From Paenibacillus pabuli NBRC 13638 (GTDB taxonomy: Bacteria > Bacillota > Bacilli > Paenibacillales > Paenibacillaceae), in assembly GCF_001514495.1 (NCBI RefSeq), contig NZ_BCNM01000004.1:1-64000 (forward strand): a DNA stretch of 64,000 nucleotides. The letters run 5' to 3'. Numbering within the stretch: the stretch's first letter is position 1; each line of letters starts with the position of its first letter. A program made the translations under genes and the position numbers. Under the pieces are notes generated by a model that saw only the letters and a program-made list of their open reading frames with translations, was not told where the DNA came from and did not search any database. This document shows, in pieces, positions 1-8,679 of this stretch.

Positions 1-1617
1 ATATCCTGCTTTCGTTGGAACTGCTGGAACCATAACCTTGTCACCGTAAGATACCTTTTGTTCGTTTACTTCAGAACCGCCGTTACTGTTAAAGTTGATC
101 GTTCGCGGCGTATAAAAGCTGAAATGTAAGGTTGTGGTATTGCCCGCACTATCGGTAACAATCAGTGCATATTCTCCTTCAGATTGAACTGTTTCCCCGC
201 TGCTGAAGGGTGAACCGTTCAGAGTGGCTGTTCCTTCATTAAAAGTGATTGTTGGGCTTTCATTGTATTTTCCATTATCGGTGACACCTGATACAACGGG
301 AGCTACCGTATCAATGGCAAAATTCAAAGTTGTACTGCCGATACTGTTGGTTATCACCAACTTATAAACCCCGTCAGCCGTAACTGGAGTGCCACTCGGG
401 AATGCAGCACCATTCAGAAATGCGGTACCACTATTAAATGTAGGTGTTACCGTTTGATTATATATTCCACCGTCAGATATGCCGTTGACTATAGGAGGAG
501 TGGTTTGCTCAATTGTTATGGTCACTGACACCGGAATACTTGTCCCCCATGGATTGCTGGCACTATAGGTGAAGCTGTCGCTTCCCACATAATTGGTGTT
601 TGGAGTATAAGCAAACGCTCCGTCCGAATTCAGTGCCAGTGTTCCGTTCATCGGCCCACTTTTCAAAATAGCGGTAGAAGCATCGCTATCATTGGCTAGC
701 AAACCAGGCGCAGGCACAATCAAAGCAGAGTTTTGGTTGGTGGTATAGGTGTCTTCGGCTGCTTCTGGAAGTCGCCCACCGTCTAAAATGGGGAATTTTC
801 CTTCATTTGAAACGTAATATACGAGGTCAGGCTGGCTGCCATTCAGATTGGGTACTTTAAATTCGCTCGAACCATTGCCGCCAAACTTGGTGCCCAACAG
901 ACTAAACAGGGGCTGATTATTGTTGGTGGCAAGAGTGGAACCATTCGCCAATATCCAGTTTTTTATCGGAAGACTGACTAACATGGGAATAATCTCGCCT
1001 ATGAACTCATTACCTGTACCCTTCTCGGCTTGGTTGGTTGGGTCCGTAAATATAGCGTAATGTACGCCATTAATCTCTGGGAGGTTAGGTAACTTGAATT
1101 CATCTGGTTTGTCTGATCCGTAGGTTGTACCAATCATCTCATATAGAGCCGAATATACGGATGTCTTAACACTCTGCCCATCAGCAGATAACCAACCCGT
1201 GGGAGAGAAGAAATATGGAAATAGGCGAACCTCGCCTAACACAGCATTTCGGGTGTATAAAGCATCTGGGTCTCGGGAAGGGAATATACCATTCATAGCT
1301 ATGTAATAGCCCATCCCTTCTGGTGCAGCATGGGTAAGGTCAGGTAAGGAAAATGTTGATGTGCCGTCCCCGCCATACTTAATGCCTAGTAGCGAGAAGA
1401 GTGTTGAATTTTGGCTTATAGGAAGCGTCTGTCCTCTGGCGGGCATCCATCCTGTCGGGCCAGCGCTGTAAGGGAATAATCTGATCTCACCAAGGTAGGG
1501 ATCTGCGGCTGCGGCATGGGCTTGTTGTACAATGCTGATATTATTCCATGGACCACTTAGTCCGATCAGGAATACCAACCATATGATGCTTACTTTCCTG
1601 AATAGTGTTAAACTCAC
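1..1617 (-). CDS. Secreted tail-collar / Ig-like repeat protein (3' end outside window)
   Basis: The frame is open from a GTG at 1617 to the left edge, so the C-terminus is missing. The N-terminus has a basic, then hydrophobic stretch and an A-rich segment ending near QAHAAAA, which looks like a Sec signal peptide of about 35 residues. Three modules follow, each with a 'GEIRLFPY...GW..A.GQ.L...LFSLLG..YGG' pattern, the signature of phage tail-collar (microcystin-dependent, MdpB-like) domains. After these come a cadherin/VCBS-like stretch (LLANDSD...GTLALNSDGAFAYTPN), two bacterial Ig-like repeats, and the start of an InlB-type repeat (FNSNGG...). An in-frame ATG at 1638 is an alternative start but has no good RBS; the GTG has GGGGATG upstream. 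An extracellular or cell-surface role is inferred; the partner is unknown. Confidence 0.8.
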   Translation of the reverse strand, partial: MSLTLFRKVSIIWLVFLIGLSGPWNNISIVQQAHAAAADPYLGEIRLFPYSAGPTGWMPARGQTLPISQNSTLFSLLGIKYGGDGTSTFSLPDLTHAAPEGMGYYIAMNGIFPSRDPDALYTRNAVLGEVRLFPYFFSPTGWLSADGQSVKTSVYSALYEMIGTTYGSDKPDEFKLPNLPEINGVHYAIFTDPTNQAEKGTGNEFIGEIIPMLVSLPIKNWILANGSTLATNNNQPLFSLLGTKFGGNGSSEFKVPNLNGSQPDLVYYVSNEGKFPILDGGRLPEAAEDTYTTNQNSALIVPAPGLLANDSDASTAILKSGPMNGTLALNSDGAFAYTPNTNYVGSDSFTYSASNPWGTSIPVSVTITIEQTTPPIVNGISDGGIYNQTVTPTFNSGTAFLNGAAFPSGTPVTADGVYKLVITNSIGSTTLNFAIDTVAPVVSGVTDNGKYNESPTITFNEGTATLNGSPFSSGETVQSEGEYALIVTDSAGNTTTLHFSFYTPRTINFNSNGGSEVNEQKVSYGDKVMVPAVPTKAGY

Positions 1618-1638
1618 GATCTCATCCCCATTTTCCAT

Positions 1639-2034
1639 TAAATATGTTAACGTTATGTTTATTCCCCTCTACTGTACCTTTCCTGGTTCACAGTGGTAAG
1701 CCATATAATGATGAGCATAGTGTAATGGATAGGAAGGCAAAAATGAATACGATTTTAGTGCAAATTTGAAATATTTTTTTGGATTTTCCAAAGATACATC
1801 ATTAATGGTTGAAATGTTCCATAACTTTCATCCCTTTCTATACATTTATATTGACTAAGCTATTCCGGTTCCGATAAACTAGAATGCAGGAATAAAAGTC
1901 GAATGTTCAAAGCAGCAGTTCGAGACGATGTTTCGGGCGGCTGTTTATTTTCTTTTGAATAAGCAAGGTTGCAACGCTGTAGTCTTGTCGGTGATCCGGC
2001 CAATAACAACATGGAATAGGAACAGGTGATACAC
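1639..2034. other. Intergenic region between divergent genes
   Basis: About 400 bp, AT-rich, between the leftward collar-domain gene and rightward trhO. I see no credible ORF. The only promoter-like element is TTGACT at 1851-1856 with TAAACT at 1875-1880 (18 bp spacer), a weak candidate for trhO. No convincing promoter was found for the leftward gene. Confidence 0.5.
1851..1880 (+). promoter_or_regulatory. Candidate sigma-A promoter for trhO
   Basis: TTGACT (five of six matches to the -35 consensus) lies 18 bp before TAAACT (four of six to the -10). It points at trhO about 150 bp downstream. The -10 is weak, so this is tentative. Confidence 0.3.
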
Positions 2035-2922
2035 ATGTGTAACAGCGCGTACCGCGTGCTTTTATATTATAAGTTCGTGAAGATTGAAGACCCTGAGACG
2101 TTTACGCAAGAGCATCTGCAATATTGTAAGGACCTCGGTGTAAAAGGCCGTATTTTGATTGCCTCGGAAGGCATCAATGGCACAGTGTCCGGTACGCCAG
2201 AGCAAACCGAACAGTATATGAAGGATATGCATGCCAATCCGCTGTTCAGCGATATGGTATTCAAGATTGATGATGTCGAAGAGCATGCGTTCAAAAAAAT
2301 ATTTGTTCGTCACAAAGCCGAACTGGTTACGTTCCGTGTGGACGAAGAATTGGACCCTAACGTAATTAGCGGTAAACGGTTGTCTCCAAAAGAATTTTAC
2401 GAGCATCTTCAACAGGAGGATGTCATTGTAATTGACGGCCGCAATGACTACGAGTACGAGATTGGTCATTTTCGAGGTGCGATTCGTCCGGATGTTGAAT
2501 CGTTCCGCGAGTTCCCGGAATGGATTCGGGAGAACCTGGGTGACATGAAGGACAAAAAGATCATTACCTACTGTACTGGTGGCATTCGTTGTGAGAAGCT
2601 GACCGGGTTCATGATTAATGAGGGTTTCCAGGACGTCGCACAACTTGATGGCGGAATCGTGACCTATGGCAAGGATGATGAGGTACAGGGCCGTTTGTTT
2701 GATGGCAAATGTTATGTATTTGACGAGCGTATTTCCGTGCCGATTAACCGGACGGATGAAGATATCGTGATTGCTAGCTGTTATCACTGTGGAACCACAC
2801 ATGACCGTTATATTAACTGTCCAACCTGCAACCTGCAGCATGTATGCTGTGAGGATTGCGAAGAGACGCATAACCGCTTTTGCTCGGATGCCTGCCGGGA
2901 GGCAGCACCCGTAACCGCATAG
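2035..2922 (+). CDS. trhO: tRNA uridine(34) hydroxylase / rhodanese family TrhO
   Basis: The 295-residue protein matches the YceA/TrhO (UPF0176) family, which carries out oxygen-dependent hydroxylation of U34 in tRNA, the first step to 5-methoxyuridine-type wobble modifications. It has an N-terminal acylphosphatase-like region ([15 protein letters not shown]), a central rhodanese domain with the active-site loop CTGGIRC (Cys about 180), and a C-terminal cysteine-rich tail (CYHCG...CPTC...CCEDC...C), probably a zinc-binding module as in many Gram-positive homologues. An upstream in-frame GTG at 2026 exists, but the ATG at 2035 has AGGTG six bases before it and is preferred. The SufR-like regulator gene starts 13 bp after its stop, suggesting co-transcription. 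Confidence 0.9.
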   Translation: MCNSAYRVLLYYKFVKIEDPETFTQEHLQYCKDLGVKGRILIASEGINGTVSGTPEQTEQYMKDMHANPLFSDMVFKIDDVEEHAFKKIFVRHKAELVTFRVDEELDPNVISGKRLSPKEFYEHLQQEDVIVIDGRNDYEYEIGHFRGAIRPDVESFREFPEWIRENLGDMKDKKIITYCTGGIRCEKLTGFMINEGFQDVAQLDGGIVTYGKDDEVQGRLFDGKCYVFDERISVPINRTDEDIVIASCYHCGTTHDRYINCPTCNLQHVCCEDCEETHNRFCSDACREAAPVTA

Positions 2923-2935
2923 GCAGGGAGAGCAG

Positions 2936-3583
2936 GTGCTGATCGTGAAGCGCGAAGAGGAACGAACGACGCGTGAACGGATATTGTTCATGCTGAAACA
3001 GCAGGGTACGATGACTGCAAGGGAACTGACAGCTGAGCTTGGTCTGACCGGCATGGCGATTCGCCGTCATCTGACGGGACTGGAACAGGATGGATGGATC
3101 GAAGTTCGGGAGGCCAGAGCTACAGCTGGACGTCCATCCTCGGTGTATCATCTGACGGTACGCGGGGATAACTTTTTCCCGAAATCATATTCATCACTGA
3201 CATTGGAGCTGCTGGAGGAATTGTCGGATTCTGCAGGCAGTGGTGTTGTGGATGCCTTGTTCGAGAGTCGGCGGGATAAGCTGCTTCGCAGCGGACAGCC
3301 GCAGATGGAAGGCCAGGATCTGGCAGGACGTGTCGAGGAACTTGCTCGTATTCAGAATGCAAATGGTTATATGGCCGATGCCTCCAAGGAAGAGGATGGC
3401 ACCTATGTGCTTACCGAGCTGAACTGCCCTATTGTGCAGGTAGCGAGTGTTTATAAACAGGCTTGCCGCTGTGAACTGGAGCTGTTCCGTTCATTGCTGC
3501 AGGCCGATGTGGAGCGCACCGAATGTTATGCCGATGGCGGTAAAAAATGCACGTATCAAATTCGGGAAGCGGCTGGGAATTAA
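2936..3583 (+). CDS. SufR-like / DeoR-type helix-turn-helix transcriptional regulator
   Basis: The 215-residue protein begins with a winged-helix domain (about residues 10-75: RERILFMLKQQGTMTAREL then a recognition helix TGMAIRRHLTGLEQDG). Its C-terminal 60 residues carry conserved-looking cysteines (LNCPIV, QACRCELE, TECYADGGKKC). That arrangement is typical of the COG2345/SufR group, whose members bind a [4Fe-4S] cluster and control Fe-S assembly or related genes. The start is a GTG preceded by GGGAG at a good distance. It shares a transcript with trhO and ends in a strong terminator. The DNA-binding role is well supported; Fe-S binding is inferred from the cysteines. Confidence 0.8.
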   Translation: MLIVKREEERTTRERILFMLKQQGTMTARELTAELGLTGMAIRRHLTGLEQDGWIEVREARATAGRPSSVYHLTVRGDNFFPKSYSSLTLELLEELSDSAGSGVVDALFESRRDKLLRSGQPQMEGQDLAGRVEELARIQNANGYMADASKEEDGTYVLTELNCPIVQVASVYKQACRCELELFRSLLQADVERTECYADGGKKCTYQIREAAGN

Positions 3584-3594
3584 ATGAATGGATG

Positions 3595-3631
3595 GAGATT
3601 GTTTCGAACACTCGAAACAGTCTCTTTTTTT
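3595..3631 (+). terminator. Rho-independent terminator of trhO operon
   Basis: A 13-bp stem (GAGATTGTTTCGA / TCGAAACAGTCTC, one G-T pair) with loop ACAC is followed by seven T residues, directly after the regulator stop codon. Confidence 0.9.
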
Positions 3632-3671
3632 GATTATGAATTACGTAAAAACGCTATTTTCATATGGCGAT

Positions 3672-4077
3672 GCGTGTTATAATAGAACTAACATCTAATG
3701 TATGTTCGCATCTTTATATTTGCTAATACTTCAGCAGATATATACTGTTCATTTTGCAAGTACCTGCTTTGAAAAAGGCCATGAGTGTGTTGGAGTTTCT
3801 GAGTCAGGACGAGCAGGCACGGCAACAATACGAGGCACGTCAGAAATTTTTGCGAGATGAAGCATCCATGATTGAGGGCGCACGAGAAGAAGGTCTCAAG
3901 AAAGGCCTGGAGGAAGGCATCCAAAAAGGAATCGAAGAAGGGATCAAAGAAGGAGAAGCAGAGAGTAGGCGAAAAATCGAAATCAATATGCTTACTTTGG
4001 GTACTGATCAAGAAACCATTATCAAAGCTACCGGGCTAACATTATCTGAACTAGAAGACTTGAAAAAAGAAAAATAA
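3672..4077 (+). pseudogene. Truncated Rpn-family (PD-(D/E)XK) nuclease/transposase remnant
   Basis: The frame 3754-4077 (TTG start, 107 residues) encodes only the C-terminal part of a recombination-promoting nuclease (Rpn/YhgA-like, formerly 'transposase_31'). It has the 'AMSVLEFLSQDEQARQQYEARQKFLRDE' region, a charged tail of repeated GLKKGLEEGIQKG-type units, and a short C-terminal cap. The N-terminal catalytic nuclease domain of about 200 residues is absent. A promoter-like TATAAT at 3678-3683 remains just upstream, so the coding region appears to have been removed by internal deletion. A short expressed peptide cannot be excluded, but it would have no catalytic residues. It is followed by its own hairpin terminator. 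Confidence 0.65.
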
Positions 4078-4120
4078 TTTTTATTTTCTCTTCAACCAGT
4101 CGTATACCTTATTCTTAACA

Positions 4121-4156
4121 GAGGCCTCACTGCAAATTTGCAGGGCCTTTTTTTGT
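4121..4156 (+). terminator. Terminator after Rpn remnant
   Basis: AGGCC...GGCCT flanks an inner palindrome TGCAAATTTGCA, followed by a run of T. It follows the remnant stop codon by about 45 bp. Confidence 0.7.
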
Positions 4157-4216
4157 TTTATGTAATGTTTTCTCTCACGTAGCTGCAATGAAACCAAATT
4201 GGAAGCGGTTCAACCA

Positions 4217-4245
4217 TTGACGGGAAACAGGTCGCACCTTAATAT
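4217..4245 (+). promoter_or_regulatory. Candidate promoter of the ABC importer operon
   Basis: TTGACG and TAATAT are separated by 17 bp, about 185 bp upstream of the binding-protein start. The leader contains an imperfect stem (CCTATCGT ... ACGATAAGG, 4361-4393). No T-box or known riboswitch motif is recognisable there. Confidence 0.45.
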
Positions 4246-4430
4246 TAGGGAAACACTGAAATATCAACACGGGTCATGGACTTCAGTCGCATGAGAAAAG
4301 TCTATATTTGTCTGCTTTTGTCGATCAAAGCAACAATGCGTTGAAGCGTTCGTTTTGTCTCGCCCTATCGTGTCACTTGGATAACGATAAGGGTATCCAC
4401 ATTTTAGAAGATGGAGAGGGGTTTTCACAC

Positions 4431-5480
4431 ATGAAAAAGAAATTCGTAATGTCTCTGATGATGGTTGCATCCATGATTGTAGCGGCTGGTTGCGGCAATA
4501 ACAGCGGCAGCAGCACAACGTCCGAGGGATCAGGCAGTACAACAGGTGAGGGCGCGGCAGAAAAATCATATCGCATCGCGATCTCCCAGATTGTCGAGCA
4601 TCCATCGCTGGATGCTACACGTGAAGGATTTATAGCAGCACTGAAGGATGCTGGTCTTGAAGAGAACAAGAACCTGACGATTGACTACAATAACGCGCAA
4701 GGCGATTCAACGAACAACCTGTCCATTGCCCAGAAGATTGCCGGCGATTCGAAGAACGATCTGATCCTTGGGATTGCAACACCATCCGCACTGGCTTTGG
4801 CTCAACAAGTAAAGGACAAGCCTTTACTGTTCGCAGCAGTGACGGACCCGCTTGGTGCCAAACTGGTGAGTGACATGGACAAACCAGGCGGCAACGTAAC
4901 CGGTGCATCGGATACGAACCCGGAGGCGATCGTGCAATTGGCTGATTTTATCGCCAAATATTTGCCGGATGTGAAGACGGTAGGTCTGGTTATTAACGAG
5001 GGCGAACCGAATGCGGTTGTAATGGCGAACAATGCGGAGAAAGCGCTGGCCACACACAATATCAAGCTGGTCAAAGCACCTGTTACCAATACTTCGGAAG
5101 TAAAACAGGCAACTGATTCTCTGGTCGGCAAAGTGGATGCCTTCTATATTACGCTGGATAACTCGGTAGTTAGCGCAGTCGATACAATCATCCAGACAGC
5201 GAACAAAAATAAAATTCCGTTCTTCTCCAGTGACCGGGATACGGTGGAAAAAGGGGCTTTCGCAACTGTAGGCTTCAAATACTACGACCACGGTTACCAA
5301 GTTGGTGAAATGGCTGCGGATATTTTGAAAAATGGGACGAAACCGGGTGACATGAAAGTCACCGTGCCGGACAAGCTGGATCTGATTCTGAATCTGAAGG
5401 CTGCTGAAGCTCAAGGCATCACCGTTACCGATGAGATGAAGGCAGAAGTGAAGGATCAGGACAACAACATTATTCAATAA
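4431..5480 (+). CDS. ABC transporter substrate-binding lipoprotein (TrpX/ABC_sub_bind family)
   Basis: The 349-residue lipoprotein has a signal peptide ending in lipobox VAAGC (Cys21) and a Ser/Gly-rich linker. A periplasmic-binding fold of the ABC_sub_bind (PF04392) type follows, beginning 'YRIAISQIVEHPSLDATREGF'. Family members feed a BCAA-like permease; characterised streptococcal TrpX binds aromatic amino acids, so an amino acid or similar small molecule is a reasonable guess. The frame extends upstream to 4308, but the ATG at 4431 with GGAGAGGGG before it gives the signal peptide directly. It is the first gene of a three-gene importer. Confidence 0.85.
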   Translation: MKKKFVMSLMMVASMIVAAGCGNNSGSSTTSEGSGSTTGEGAAEKSYRIAISQIVEHPSLDATREGFIAALKDAGLEENKNLTIDYNNAQGDSTNNLSIAQKIAGDSKNDLILGIATPSALALAQQVKDKPLLFAAVTDPLGAKLVSDMDKPGGNVTGASDTNPEAIVQLADFIAKYLPDVKTVGLVINEGEPNAVVMANNAEKALATHNIKLVKAPVTNTSEVKQATDSLVGKVDAFYITLDNSVVSAVDTIIQTANKNKIPFFSSDRDTVEKGAFATVGFKYYDHGYQVGEMAADILKNGTKPGDMKVTVPDKLDLILNLKAAEAQGITVTDEMKAEVKDQDNNIIQ

Positions 5481-5513
5481 TCTGACCGGGAGATCCTCCG
5501 GCAGTACGGATGC

Positions 5514-5540
5514 GAGGCGGACGAGCAACGGGTTCGCCTC
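5514..5540 (+). other. Intercistronic hairpin
   Basis: GAGGCG (5514-5519) can pair with CGCCTC (5535-5540) between the binding-protein and permease genes. No long T run follows, so it more likely stabilises the upstream transcript or lowers downstream expression than terminates fully. Confidence 0.5.
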
Positions 5541-5570
5541 ACTCTTTTCGATAGACAGGGAGGAAGCAAT

Positions 5571-6491
5571 GTGAATTTGACTTGGGGTTCAATTGAAGGG
5601 GCAATCGAGCTTGGATTGTTGTATGCACTCATGGCATTAGGTGTATATATTACATTCCGCATACTGGACTTCCCCGATCTCACCGTAGACGGAAGTTTTA
5701 CAACAGGAGGCGCAATCGCGGCGGTCATGATATCCAACGACTTCTCTCCTTGGCTCGCTTGCTTGGCAGCAATGGCTGGAGGAATGGTGGCTGGCGCCTG
5801 TACAGGTCTGCTGCACACCAAAGGCAAAATTAACGGTCTGTTGTCCGGTATCCTGATGATGATCGCTCTGTATTCAATTAATATGCGTATTCTGGGTGCA
5901 CCGAATAAATCCATTATGGGCGTGGACAACCCTTTCTCGGGTGAGCATGTCATGATCATCATTATCGTGGTTGTGTTGGTATTCAAAATTATGCTGGATC
6001 TGTTCATGAAAACAGATATCGGTCTGGCACTGCGCGCAACGGGCGACAACAAACGCATGATCCGCAGCTTTGGCGCGAATACGGATGTCACCACCATTGT
6101 TGGTGTCAGTCTGTCCAACGGACTTGTTGCGCTGTCCGGAGCATTTATCGCACAACAATCCGGTTTTGCAGATATTACGATGGGGATTGGGATGATCGTT
6201 ATCGGGCTGGCCTCCGTTATTATCGGGGAAGCCATTCTGGGTGCAAGAACCGTATTCTGGGCCACACTTGCGGCCGTTGTCGGTTCAATTATTTACCGGA
6301 TTGTAGTCGCGATCGCACTCCAGGTCGAATGGTTTGATACATCTGATCTGAAGCTAATCACCGCGGTGATCGTTATTATCGCACTTGTTTTCCCAACTAT
6401 GCAGCGCTCCATGAAGCAGAAAAGTCTCGCCCGCAAACGAACCGAGGAGCTTATGGGCTCGTCGAGCCAACAGGCGAAGGGAGGCATGTGA
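5571..6491 (+). CDS. ABC transporter permease (LivH/BCAA-like)
   Basis: This 306-residue integral membrane protein has roughly eight to nine hydrophobic segments. It belongs to the single-permease branch that pairs with PF04392 binding proteins (motif 'DLTVDGSFTTGGAIAA' after TM2, and 'IGLALRATGDNKRMIRSFG', the cytoplasmic coupling helix region contacting the ATPase). The start is GTG with GGGAGG seven bases upstream; the overlapping ATG at 5569 is followed immediately by a stop in its own frame. The ATPase gene begins 3 bp after this stop. It probably works as a homodimer with the neighbouring subunits. Confidence 0.88.
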   Translation: MNLTWGSIEGAIELGLLYALMALGVYITFRILDFPDLTVDGSFTTGGAIAAVMISNDFSPWLACLAAMAGGMVAGACTGLLHTKGKINGLLSGILMMIALYSINMRILGAPNKSIMGVDNPFSGEHVMIIIIVVVLVFKIMLDLFMKTDIGLALRATGDNKRMIRSFGANTDVTTIVGVSLSNGLVALSGAFIAQQSGFADITMGIGMIVIGLASVIIGEAILGARTVFWATLAAVVGSIIYRIVVAIALQVEWFDTSDLKLITAVIVIIALVFPTMQRSMKQKSLARKRTEELMGSSSQQAKGGM

Positions 6492-6494
6492 TTT

Positions 6495-7289
6495 ATGCTT
6501 GAGATTACACAAGTAACCAAATTGTTTAATCCAGGAACTACGGACGAGAAGACCGCACTGGTTGGTGTAAATCTGACCATGAATCCGGGAGACTTTGTGA
6601 CGGTGATTGGCAGTAACGGCGCGGGGAAATCTACATTGATGAACATTATCTCAGGTGTCATGAAGCCTGATATGGGCGATGTGCTGATCAATGACCGTTC
6701 CATCAAAAGCTTGCCTGAGCATAAGCGCAGCAGCTGGATTGGTCGGGTCTTTCAGGACCCGATGGCAGGTACGGCACCGCATATGTCCATTGAGGAGAAC
6801 ATGGCGATGGCGTACAAACGCGGCAAGGGCCGCGGACTGGGCTTTGGAGTTACCCGTGCAAGACGGGAGATTTTCAACGCCCAGTTGGAGAAGCTCGGTA
6901 TTGGGCTTGATAAACGCCCCAATGCCAAAGTAGGCCTTCTGTCCGGTGGTGAACGCCAGGCGCTCAGTCTGCTGATGGCAACGTTCACCCAGCCGCAGAT
7001 TTTGCTGCTGGACGAGCACACGGCTGCGCTTGATCCTTCTCGTGCGGAACTGATCACAGAGCTGACCGAAACGCTTGTACGAGAGATGAGACTCACAACC
7101 CTGATGGTCACACACAATATGGAACAGGCCATTCGTCTGGGCAATCGTCTAATTATGATGGACAAAGGCCGGATTATTCTGGACGTCAGTGAAGAACGCA
7201 AGCGCACGTTGACTGTATCCGAACTGCTTGGTGAATTTGAACGCATCAGTGGTAAAAAAATGGCCGATGATCGCGTGGTGCTGGGTTAA
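6495..7289 (+). CDS. ABC transporter ATP-binding protein (TrpZ-like)
   Basis: A 264-residue nucleotide-binding subunit. Walker A is GSNGAGKST (about residue 39), the Q-loop lies in VFQDPMAG, the signature is LSGGERQAL, and Walker B ILLLDEHTAALDP has the catalytic Glu. The 'DEHTAALDP' variant is characteristic of ATPases paired with this permease class. It completes the binding-protein/permease/ATPase set and energises uptake. A strong terminator follows. Confidence 0.9.
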   Translation: MLEITQVTKLFNPGTTDEKTALVGVNLTMNPGDFVTVIGSNGAGKSTLMNIISGVMKPDMGDVLINDRSIKSLPEHKRSSWIGRVFQDPMAGTAPHMSIEENMAMAYKRGKGRGLGFGVTRARREIFNAQLEKLGIGLDKRPNAKVGLLSGGERQALSLLMATFTQPQILLLDEHTAALDPSRAELITELTETLVREMRLTTLMVTHNMEQAIRLGNRLIMMDKGRIILDVSEERKRTLTVSELLGEFERISGKKMADDRVVLG

Positions 7290-7338
7290 ATCCGGGGGTG
7301 CCTAGCGCTCAGCAAAAAAAGACCAAGTCCCCCTTTCT

Positions 7339-7375
7339 CACAAAACCTTTTGCGTTCTCGCAAAGGTTTTTTGTG
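7339..7375 (+). terminator. Rho-independent terminator of the ABC importer operon
   Basis: CAAAACCTTTTGCG pairs with CGCAAAGGTTTTTTG across a TTCT loop, with the T run in the 3' arm. Confidence 0.85.
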
Positions 7376-7432
7376 GTATGTTGGACAGGATAAGGACCAC
7401 AAATTAGCAAGCATACACAGGAGGGGTCAAGC

Positions 7433-8608
7433 ATGTCGTTACACTTTGATGAAGGGACATATACCGTAACCCAGCGTACGGATTCCGTTCGCCTGCTGGC
7501 GAAGGAATTTGCGCTGCTGTATTTTCTGTACAAAAACAAGGAAAAAGCCTTCACTCGCAGTCAACTGCTAGACCGGGTATGGCCCCTGGAGTATCCGGTA
7601 GAACGGACTGTGGATGATCATATATACCGTTTGCGCAAGAAACTGAGACATTGGGAAGAAATTGTGCTGGATACCGTGCGTGGTTATGGGTACCGGCTTA
7701 CCATTCGCTCCGATACGTTAATGCCCTCTAACCCCTCCGCTCAAGATCAGGAGATGCGAGATGCGATTCATGGCTTGTTCCGCAAATATCATCTGTATGG
7801 GCAGGGGAAATCGATGCTCACGCTGCTCGATCAGCAAGAAGTACTGGGCATTGAGATTGATCCATTTTATAAGCTATACACCCACTTTATCCAGGGGGAT
7901 CTGGAATGGCTGAGTACAACGACGGAAATCCCATTCAAGGAACGATTGTACTGTCTGCTCATTTTTACACATGCCCTGATTGAACCATCAGAGAGTCTGC
8001 CATTGTACGAACAGGCTCTGAATTCATCCGCATTGTCTGCCGATCAGCTTCGTGAACTCCGTATTCTGAACATTGTTGAAGTCTATGCAGAGGTGGGCCA
8101 GTATGAACGAGCCAAACTGCAGCTCTTGGAGACGTATGAAATCATGGAGTCGGATAAGCTGATCAATTTTAAAATTCCGGTAAAGCTCTCCGAGTTGTAT
8201 GTGGAACTGTGGGGTGGCAGCGGTGAAGCGGTAGAGGACCAGATGGCTGTCCTGCGTTCAGGATTGAAAGATGCGCCATACCTGCGGGAAATCGGACGTT
8301 TTCAGGTGATGGAAGGATTGTGGCTGCTCAGACAAGGCCGAACACGTGAGGCAGAGCCGAGAATGGACGATGGTCTGGACGTATTGAAAATGAGCCTAAA
8401 TGCACCGTTATATTTGAATTCCGCATATCAGATCCTGCTGTTTATGGCCCAACACCGGATAGAGGGACGCCTTCGTACTAAATACCGTCAAGTGTATGCG
8501 GACATCTCCAAAAATTACGGTGTGCCTGCTTATGGTCAGCAAATTGTGAGTGAAATCCGCGCTTTTTTATCCCCGTTTCCTCCGTCCTCTGATCTTCCTC
8601 TGATATAA
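7433..8608 (+). CDS. Winged-helix transcriptional regulator with helical repeat domain
   Basis: The 391-residue protein opens with an OmpR/PhoB-type DNA-binding domain (residues 1-95; FALLYFLYKNKEKAFTRSQL, then RTVDDHIYRLRKKL and the wing GYGYRL) but has no receiver domain. The remaining 290 residues are helical and resemble the TPR-like repeats of transcriptional activators of the SARP/BTAD kind (RAKLQLLETYEIME, REAEPRMDDGLDVL). GGAGGGG precedes the ATG. It sits 71 bp before an MFS exporter on the same strand and is most simply its local regulator; the signal is unknown. Confidence 0.75.
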   Translation: MSLHFDEGTYTVTQRTDSVRLLAKEFALLYFLYKNKEKAFTRSQLLDRVWPLEYPVERTVDDHIYRLRKKLRHWEEIVLDTVRGYGYRLTIRSDTLMPSNPSAQDQEMRDAIHGLFRKYHLYGQGKSMLTLLDQQEVLGIEIDPFYKLYTHFIQGDLEWLSTTTEIPFKERLYCLLIFTHALIEPSESLPLYEQALNSSALSADQLRELRILNIVEVYAEVGQYERAKLQLLETYEIMESDKLINFKIPVKLSELYVELWGGSGEAVEDQMAVLRSGLKDAPYLREIGRFQVMEGLWLLRQGRTREAEPRMDDGLDVLKMSLNAPLYLNSAYQILLFMAQHRIEGRLRTKYRQVYADISKNYGVPAYGQQIVSEIRAFLSPFPPSSDLPLI

Positions 8609-8679
8609 CACCCTTATGATTACAGCCAAGGAACATACAAGTCAGCAGCAAGGCTGTAATCAGGGGAGGAACCACAAAA

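Noticed and set aside
2062..3054. 330-residue minus-strand frame over trhO
   Set aside because: It is antisense to a clear TrhO homologue, has no recognisable domain and no RBS; a shadow frame.
4156..4430. T-box leader before the TrpX-like importer
   Set aside because: No T-box sequence (such as AGGGTGGNACCGCG) or specifier hairpin is present; only a promoter and a weak stem were found.
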